A DNA stretch of 64,000 bases from Rhodosorus marinus. Its lineage: Eukaryota; Rhodophyta; Stylonematophyceae; Stylonematales; Stylonemataceae. Below, one piece after another: positions 56,923-64,000 of the stretch; positions within the stretch are counted from its first letter, which is position 1; the number at the start of each line of letters is the position of its first letter. Below the pieces are notes generated by a model. It worked only from the letters and a program-made list of their open reading frames with translations, was not told the DNA's origin and searched no databases. The stretch lies in contig JAMWBK010000005.1 in NCBI GenBank assembly GCA_029953675.1, positions 1,612,001-1,676,000 on the forward strand, written 5' to 3'. Made by a program: the position numbers and the translations under genes.

Positions 56923-58291
56923 CACCCCACCCCCCGCCCGTAGCCCCTCGAAACAAAACAAAAATGTAATGATAATATTCAAACCAAATCCAAAAACAAG
57001 AGAAAGAGAACACCCTCCCTATCCACAGTCCAAAATCACCCGTGCTCCTCCTTCTCTCTTCCCCCCCACCCTATAACATTACACTCACACTCACTCACTC
57101 CCCTTAAACACTTCTTCGCGCCCCCAGAGAAAAACAATCAAAATCAACCCAAAAACAACGAAACCGCAAAACGAACCAAAAAACAAAACGAAACAAAAGA
57201 GAAAAGAACAGGTAAACCTCCCCAACACCATTGACCATCCAGAAATACTTTCGATCCCCGATGATCATCATCTCCTTCCCCCGTCAAAAACAAAACCATT
57301 TCCACGACCATCGCCACGAGAACAAACAAAAAAACAAACAAAAAAAAAAAACTCCTGTGATTTTTGGATCGATAGTGCCAACCGGCAATCCGATCTTAAA
57401 ATGTTAAATAAATATGTAGGACAGACTGTCTTTTTATGTACTGGTTTGGTGACACGTTCTCCGTTGGGGTGGATAGGTGAGGGGGGGGGGGGAGGAGGGT
57501 CTGTTTTCAAGCGACGATTTGGCTGTATTCGCGATCGCGGATGGGACTCGCTCTCGTGTTGTCGGTTAGAATTTTCGCCACAGGGATAAACCCCTGTCTC
57601 AACGCCGCCTTGGTATTTTGGTGGTGTACTGTTTCGGTTTTGGGCTGGCCGTTTCACCGGTGAAAGTTCAATGTCTGTGAAGAAACAACGGTGATCGTTG
57701 GAAGAGATGGATACTGTTTTGATATAATTACTCCAAGCACTACGTTACACCTTCCCTCTGGAGCTTTCTCACCGAGATCGTAGTACCTTTCTCCCTGATT
57801 TTCTCTTACGTAGCTGTATCAGTTGCTACGTAAAGAAAGTCCATTTAAACCGAATACGACTCGAGAATTTCGTGTTCCCCACGAGCTTGAAACAATTCTT
57901 AGTTACCCGGCGTGTTGCAGGCAATAGTTTCAATGTTCTACGCCTGCAACCTCGTCGAGCCCAGTCGGGACTTGCAGGCAGTTCGCACTGTGCCTGAGCT
58001 GGACCCCTAAGGATGAGGAAGCGAGAGACTGTGGGATCCCAGAATATGTTTTACAGTACCTCTGAGGAGTCAGGTGAGTAGGTTTACAAAGTTAGCAATT
58101 TCAAAATACAAGAGTCCGTACGACACGGATAGAATGGCTTCTGGAGTGCGGCAGTTTGTTCTCCCCCGTAGTGCCTTTCCCATTCATTTAGAAGCACCGT
58201 CAATGACGTGCAATCCATCCTTGCTTCCGGTTAAGCGCGGAGTCCTCGGTTTGACGTAGTTTAACACTGGTCACATATTGACGAAAGGTGC
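56923..58291. other. Intergenic region with a base-skew switch
   Basis: The plus strand is A/C-rich from 56,930 to about 57,350, including long A/C-only stretches, then switches at 57,360-57,420 to G/T-rich, with a run of twelve G at 57,481-57,492. No supported gene. A 9-bp inverted repeat lies at 57,806-57,833. Confidence 0.5.
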
Positions 58292-59036
58292 TCATTTGCT
58301 ATCTTCACTGACAGTACCATTCTGCTCCGACTCATCACTCGCAGGTCCCCCTCCCCCTCCGAAGAGGCTCTGCTTCAACTTTGACATGAACTTCTTCAAG
58401 GGTTTGACGATTACCCTGTCAACTGTGGGAGCAACGAGCGCGGCTCCTGCAATGCGAAAGGGACGAGAGAAATTGTTGATTCCGTACATGATGGCCAGAA
58501 TTGCAGGAAGTGTGTTCCAGCTGAGGGCCTCGCCTGTAGAAGCAGTATAGCCTGAAGAAAACAAGAAAAATGCTCACATCAGAATAGATTCCGGGTACAG
58601 CACGACGCCGGTTGCGTCAGAACCTCTGCTGGCAGTGCATACTTTTCATGGCAATAAGAAACGACAACGAGTAGGAGATAGAATCAAACATTCCGTAGGC
58701 AATCACAGCCGCTATGCCATAAGTCCTCAGCTTATTTATTATCGACTTGTTATCCTCAGTTCCAACAAATCCCATCCATCTTCCCATCTGCAGCAGGGCC
58801 TGTTTCAGTTTCCCAACCAATCCCACAGCCTCTTCAGCTTTGTCGTTACTACCTTCCTCCTTCACCTGCACCACTTCCTCCACAGCCTCCTGACTAGGGC
58901 CATTCGACGAAGAGCTCATCATCCTCACACAATCACGCGATCTCCTCCATACCACCGCTCCACGCCTCCCACAAACAACAACTCCAGCAGCCTTACCAAC
59001 ACCAAACACCCCGCTACTTGCTACAAAACCTTCCAT
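58292..59036 (-). CDS. Plastid-like membrane protein, possibly DUF1279 family
   Basis: Two exons (59036-58643 and 58551-58292) sum to 654 bases, 217 residues. The first roughly 40 residues are basic and Ser/Gly/Val-rich with Phe at position 4, like a plastid transit peptide. An acidic linker follows. The core has NKLRTYGIAAVIAYGMFDSI and YSLSFLIAMK, then LPAILAIMYGINNFSRPFRI and AGAALVAPTVDRVIVKPLKK, two hydrophobic spans around a loop. This arrangement (YG-AAVIAYG-FD, then NN-SRPFR-AGAA) resembles plant plastid proteins annotated as DUF1279; I recall the pattern but cannot confirm the family. The function is unknown. A Gly-rich, acidic tail ends the protein. Confidence 0.6.
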
Positions 59037-59297
59037 CTTCAATCCAACTCCGAAATTACCGAAAGTACTTCCCTTCCCACACAAGCTCTCAATCACCGAA
59101 AAACCTAAACCCCTTATCTATCACAACTGTAGCCTTCAACAAGACAGTAAAAGAAAACACGAAACCAAAGGGATTGCTCTATTGCCCTTAACCTTCTCCA
59201 ACCTCGTCGAACCGCTTTTCCCCCAACCACAACTTCTCCCCCAAGGAAGTCGACAATCACCACTTTTTGCAGCGAAACATATCAGCGCGCGGCTGTT
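59037..59297. other. A/C-rich upstream region of the 58-kb gene
   Basis: The plus strand is A/C-rich and no gene is seen. The degenerate repeat array begins at its right end. Confidence 0.4.
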
Positions 59298-60340
59298 TGA
59301 TCTTGATGAGCTGCTTTTGCTTCAGTCACTTCTGCTTGGGTGGAGGTGACTGACTGATCCGCTCCGGGCTTCTTTTAACTCGGGATCGCGCGAGTATCTG
59401 GCGGGTAGAGCTTGTATCGATTGTTCGTCGTTTCCGACTTGCCTTAGTGGCTGTGCATCTGAACGTTTTAAACGTTGTTTCTCTCCATCTCTGTGGAGCT
59501 GAGCTGCCTTCATTCACTTGTGCTTAAGTGGAGATGACTGACCTGCCTCCAGCTTCCTTAACTAAAGACCGCGCAAGTATCTGGCGGGTAGAGCTTGTAT
59601 CGCATACGCGTCGTCTCCGACTTTGCCTTAGTGGTTGTGCATCTGAAAATTTCAACGTTGCTTCTTCGTCTCTGTGGAGCTACGCTTCTGCTTGAGTGGA
59701 GGTGACTGACTTGCTCCAGGCTTCCTTAACTCAGGACACCGTGAGCATCTGGCTGGTCGAGCTTGTATCTCACGCGCGCCGTCTCCGACTTGCCTTTGTG
59801 GCTGTGTATCTGAACATTTCAACATTGTTTCTGCATCTCTCTGGAACTGCGCTTGCTTAGAACCCGGTCCGCGGTCAGGTTGCTGGCCCCACAGAGGCTT
59901 TAACACACAGAACTAGCACCGGAGGTGCTTGGTTTTCGTCTCGCCGTAGTTGGCTATGTGGCTAAGTACATCACGCATTTGTTCCTGATCTTAATGAGCT
60001 GCGTTTGCTTCAGTCACTTCTGCATTCACTAGGGTGACTGACCCCAAAACTCTTCCGCGTCCGGAGGAAATCCGGACAAGGAATCATCGCTGGAGCCTGC
60101 ATCTGAGGCGCGTGGTCTCCGACTTGCCTTATTGGTTGCGAATTTGAGCACACCAAATTTGTCCTAGATCTGTTTGAGCTGCTTCTTCACCAGCCACTTC
60201 TGCATTGAGCGAGGTGATCCCAACCCACCCAAGGCTTCTTCTACTCACACGTGAGTAGCTAGCGGAGATATCTACGCTTGGAGCTTGTGTATGGGAGGCG
60301 CATGATCTCCAACTTGCTCAGGGCTACGAAGCTATAAGGC
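59298..60340. repeat. Degenerate tandem repeat array, five units of about 170-190 bp
   Basis: A common block (c/gtgcttgagtggaggtgactgac, then a Thr/Leu-like gcttcctt segment, then agcttgtatc, cgtctccgacttgcctt and gtggctgtgcatctgaa) recurs at about 59,331, 59,520, 59,688, 60,021 and 60,201. Units 1, 4 and 5 also share an upstream piece (gatct...gagctgc, cacttctgc). About 150 unrelated bases separate units 3 and 4. Minus-strand frames at 59,322-59,517 and 59,652-59,906 look alike only because the DNA repeats. No promoter, hairpin or coding role is evident. Confidence 0.8.
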
Positions 60341-62233
60341 CAGAACCGCTCAGAGACTAGGGTCTCGACGAAACTGTAGCCCCAAAGGAAATAAGCCCTT
60401 TTAGGCGCAGAGGAGACACTGCGGAGACCTTAGAGGGGGGCGGAGTGGGGACAGGATGGCCATCAAATTTTGCATGCCCGATGTTTCCAGATTCGCCCCT
60501 CCATCTCGCCATTCCAAGAGCTCGGCGTCGCTTCTGGTCTTGCTCATAATACAATCCCATTACGAAAAACCTACAGAAGGATCTGAGAGTTGATAGAAAG
60601 GAAGAAACAATATTGAGGAGACAAGATCGGCGTCACCTTTATCCGGTTGCGATGGAAAGCTCTCCTCTGGTGCCGTTAGCGGAAGATATTACCAAAAGTT
60701 TTAGAATTACAAAACAAAATCCGATATAGATTGAATCAGTCATTATGAGAACTTTGGTCTGGTAAGGGATGGTAGCTCGAGTACGGGCTGGGTCTGGGCT
60801 GGGTTGGGAGAGATGGACAAGTTGGACAGTACTCCATGTCCAGTTTGGGTGTGCTAGGAGGAAATTACGGATATCGCTGCTGTCTTTTTGTTTAAGAACA
60901 ACTCTTGGTTGAGATTTTTTTGTGGGTTATTTTCTTCAGCCAGGGACTCTTTGCTGAAGGACCTTCCCTCTCCCGACTCTGGAAGTTTTTGCTGCGAGGG
61001 GTACGCCATGGCAACCACGGCATGGACGGAAGCGAAGAGCGAGGATATTCCGTCTGGAGACGTTCAGGTTCCAAGCGGGACATCTGTACTCAGCAGAATT
61101 AGAGAAAACGTGGGTTGTTGAGGTAGAATTGTTTCTTCGAGATCCTGAGCTATTCTCTAACGGTTTTCTTACCGCTCGTGTGCTTTTTGGAAATACTAGA
61201 TTTTGACGGTCTGTTACATAATTGGCGTGTACGCTATAGTATGGTCCGTCCTTAGGCTGGACTACTACAATCTGAATTGGATCGAAATACGACCTTACAC
61301 GTAGACCGTAATGTTGCTGATCGGAAAACCGTTCCTCATTAATATTTTTAAAAGCGCAACCTGACATTCCGAGCTTACCACAACGGAAGTCGCATAGCTG
61401 AACTTAGGTTGCTCGTTTCGAGGCTCCAACATACCTGAAGATTACTAGGGTCACTGACTGCGTGAGCAATATCAAGGCATTCTACTTGTCATCGAACATT
61501 CCCATCAGGATCTGATGGTTAGAATGTCATTAAAGGTAATCTTGGACAAAAACCAAGAGCGCGAACAAGCTTTTGCCTGGTCGGCCGTTTTCTACATCGA
61601 AAACAGAACGCGAAAGCTCAACAGGGCACACCTCGCGAGAACAGGATTCCTCCAAGGAGGAAAAAAACCGCGTGCTTCTTGGATGTTACAGGGACCGCAA
61701 ACGACCACAAAACCGGAGGAGAGCGTTCACCAGGAGACTGGGATACCTTAGGTAACCTCTCCTGCTCGAGCCATGGCAACCTCTCCAACACCGCAATCCA
61801 GAATCCTATTGCCCGGAATTCCACACCAAAATCTAATCCAGTTGTAATCCTCTTCCACAAAATTTCAAAGCAATGTGTCATGAATCAACAATTTTTCGGG
61901 CATATCTCCCAAATTAGGAATAGTTCTCCTTACATAAAAGGTATTCATCCTTTATCTAGACCTGAACGGTTGCAACTTGAATATGCATCTATTTGTTTAT
62001 TAGAAACTTTTCATCTCTTAGCTGTAGGGATACGTTTTTGGGCCCTTTTTTCGAAACCTCATTTTTTTGGTTCGGTTTTTGACGCGAAATTGAGTGGAAA
62101 TCTCGGAAGCGCTATTTTGGGGTGAGCGGGAAGGGGAGGGAGCGAGTTGGGGGAGGCAAGGGAGGGTTGGCTTTTCGGTTGGAGCTTTTGAGGAAGGTTG
62201 GAGTGGTCTTTGAATAGGTAACAGAAGAATAAG
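60341..62233. other. Intergenic region before the minisatellite gene
   Basis: No confident gene. Small frames at 60,888-61,121 and 61,515-61,755 lack domains. An AT-rich stretch at about 61,830-62,060 carries an open frame with organelle-like codon use (separate entry). Confidence 0.4.
61679..62125 (+). other. Open frame with AT-rich, organelle-like codon use; possible plastid or mitochondrial DNA insertion
   Basis: Within a plus-strand frame open at 61,679-62,125, the part from about 61,850 to 62,040 reads MNQQFFGHISQIRNSSPYIK followed by GIHPLSRPERLQLEYASICL and LETFHLLAVGIRF. Its third codon positions are mostly A or T, unlike neighbouring nuclear genes, while the amino acid sequence looks like a genuine protein. 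I do not recognise it. A fragment of organelle DNA inserted in the nucleus fits best; an exon of an unusual nuclear gene is the alternative. Confidence 0.35.
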
Positions 62234-64000
62234 ATGGGCAAGCACATATTTACGATTCTTCCAAATGTGGATTACAATGAGCACACGAAACTTCCCCCGA
62301 CGAAGGAGTTCTGCAAACTGGTCCACGCGACCTTGAAGGCGATCGACGAGAGCACGGAGACCGTGTCCTTTATCACGTCGAGGAGGATTACTGCGGATCT
62401 TGCCGAGTATGTTTTGAACTGTGATGGGCATTACAAGCTTGATATCACGAGACACTCGACGCTGCGCACCGCTTTGGCTCGACCCGAGTTGTCGGTTGCG
62501 AGGGTGTGTGAGTTCGTCCTTTTCACTGGAGAGAATCCTCTTGAAGCGGATGACGACGCAGCTTGGCAGAAGTTCTGCATGAGAGCGGTATGTAATTTTG
62601 CACCCAACTTTAACCTTTTTGTGCTTGTGAAGCGCTACTAAACGATTCTTGGTGGGATTCCAGGTCAGTATGGGTAGCTCTAAAGCAACCCTTTACCAGC
62701 TGAAAGACGACCCATTCCGCTTCCCAGGGTTTGACAAGGAGGCTTTCTTAAAAAAATGGCAAGCTCCTTCAACACTGTATGTGGTACCCGGCGAGCAGGG
62801 AGTCGACTCTGTGATGCCCGCTCCCAGCACGATCAAGCGGCTCACGAAGACCATGGATCTCCTCTGTGAGGATGACGATGCAGTTGCAGTATTTGTGGGA
62901 GGAAAGAGCGGTGACGCCGTAGTCAGTGAAGCTATGTTGATGTGCGGTTATATGGAATCGACGCACCAAAGACCGAATAGGAATATTCCCGCCAGACTAG
63001 CAGTGATTACTAGGGGAAGGACGCTCGAGGTAGGTCCCAAATCTTTTCGTTCGATTGGTTTTTGGGTGCGTCATTTCCTCCGTGTCAGGGGGTCCCTAAC
63101 GAGACTATGCACAACAAACACCAGGAGAAAGCGGAGCTATCACAAGATTTTATTAGCACGGTTGGTCGAAACGCGAAGGAAACGTACCTCATCGTTAACG
63201 GCGATCAAGTCACAGAGATTAAGGAGATGGCGGCTCTCGCCCAATACGACCTGGTTGAAGAAGTGCGTACAATTCGTAGCCTTCTTTTTGCATCATAGAT
63301 TGAGAACAACAGTACCTAAACCTGTTTGAGCACCATGTTCATCAGGCCGACGAGGACGGGGAGGACGAGGACCCGCTTGAAGCTCTGCGCGCAAAGTATC
63401 CGACAGTTCAAGAGCCAGCCGAGGACGAGGCAAACCCGGCGGAGGTTTCGGAAGCTGCGGAAGCGACAGATGCTGCTGATGAAACTGGGGCTCCGGAGGC
63501 AATCGATGCTCTTGAGGTGGTTGTCGCCGCAGAAGTGTTGGACGCCCCAGATGTGCTGGACGCCCCAGATGTGCTGGACGCCCCAGATGTGCTGGACGCC
63601 CCAGATGTGCTGGACGCCCCAGATGTGCTGGACGCCCCAGATGTGCTGGACGCCCCAGATGTGCTGGACGCCCCAGATGTGCTGGACGCTCCAAAGGTGG
63701 TCGACGCACCAGAGGTCGTGGACGCACCAGAGGTCGTGGACGCACCAGAGGTCGTGGACGCACCAGAGGTCGTGGACGCTCCAGAGGTCGTGGACGCTCC
63801 AGAGGTCGTGGACGCTCCAGAGGTCGTGGACGCTCCAGAGGTCGTGGACGCTCCAGAGGCAGTGGACGCTCCAGAGGTCGTGGACGCTCCAGAGGCAGTG
63901 GACGCTCCAGAGGTCGTGGATGGTCCAGAGGTGGTGGATGGTCCAGAGGTGGTGGACACTCCAGAGGAGGCTGGCGCTCCAGAGGCGGACGATGCCCTTG
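62234..64000 (+). CDS. Unrecognised protein with an acidic 6-residue tandem repeat tail; 3' end beyond window
   Basis: Four exons, 62234-62587, 62664-63029, 63089-63262 and 63313-64000 (open at the window end), all joining in phase 0; 527 residues are visible. The first roughly 300 residues look globular (MGKHIFTILPNVDYNEHTKL, TLRTALARPELSVARVCEFV, DDAVAVFVGGKSGDAVVSEA), with no motif I know. From about residue 300 it becomes acidic (ADEDGEDEDPLEALRAKYP). From 63,535 to 63,966 it consists of 24 units of 18 bases encoding VLDAPD, VVDAPE, AVDAPE, VVDGPE or VVDTPE. The last exon has no stop codon before base 64000. The acceptor after gaacaacag at 63,313 was chosen because it keeps the frame and continues the protein without a stop. 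The function is unknown. Confidence 0.65.
63535..63966 (+). repeat. 18-bp coding minisatellite, 24 units
   Basis: Units gtgctggacgccccagat come first, then forms with gcaccagag, then gctccagag, then diverging ggtccagag and actccagag at the end. Each unit encodes six residues (V-L/V-D-A/G/T-P-D/E) in the frame of the surrounding gene. The sorted order of third-position variants indicates stepwise local amplification. Confidence 0.95.

Noticed and set aside
57806-57833. 9-bp inverted repeat with a 10-base loop
   Set aside because: Several stems of this size and loop length are expected by chance in 64 kb.
63293-63959. Long minus-strand open frames of Ser/Thr/Gly- or Arg/Pro-repeat proteins
   Set aside because: They are antisense readings of the 18-bp coding minisatellite. 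The plus-strand frame joins three upstream exons and is the real one.

Overview
The window is nuclear DNA from a photosynthetic eukaryote, most likely a red alga (a glaucophyte is the alternative). The reasons are compact genes with short GT-AG introns and moderate GC content; nuclear plastid genes for phosphoglycerate kinase, a homogentisate prenyltransferase and a CCB2/CCB4-like cytochrome b6 assembly factor; plastid leaders starting with a phenylalanine-containing stretch and no ER signal in front, as in primary red or glaucophyte plastids; and eukaryotic housekeeping genes throughout. The exon chains given here were joined by eye from reading frame, splice-site dinucleotides and family conservation. 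In most genes the summed exon length is a multiple of three.

Layout. 0-8 kb: the start of the TFIIH subunit p52 gene (minus strand, cut by the window edge), then a large plus-strand gene combining two FCS-type zinc fingers, a PHD finger and a CW domain. 8-16 kb: an FHA/winged-helix protein (minus), the KEOPS kinase Bud32 (plus), the CCB-like factor (minus), a diverged 345-bp tandem duplication, and VPS28 of ESCRT-I (minus). 17-22 kb: plastid PGK (minus) and the UbiA prenyltransferase (plus), divergently arranged. 24-30 kb: a small basic protein of unknown function, an AlkA-like DNA glycosylase, and a WNK-family kinase with ankyrin repeats that has lost its ATP-binding lysine. 33-51 kb: URM1 and then a roughly 16-kb gene for a DNA-PKcs-type PIKK with dozens of introns. 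52-54 kb: two tail-to-tail paralogs, one ending in an HNH nuclease domain and the other lacking it. 54-59 kb: PCID2/Thp1, mitochondrial bL12 and a plastid-like membrane protein. 59-60.3 kb: a degenerate tandem repeat array. 62-64 kb: an unrecognised gene whose 3' part is an 18-bp coding minisatellite, cut by the window end.

The genes do not form a pathway cluster. Three deal with DNA repair or chromatin (DNA-PKcs, DNA glycosylase, PHD/CW/FCS protein), two with tRNA modification (Bud32, Urm1) and four with the plastid. The most unusual items are the HNH paralog pair, the WNK-like probable pseudokinase, the non-coding repeat families, two long perfect hairpins, and mirror-image base skews around AT-rich cores between genes. 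The skews suggest bidirectional promoters, some of them facing regions where no gene is visible.
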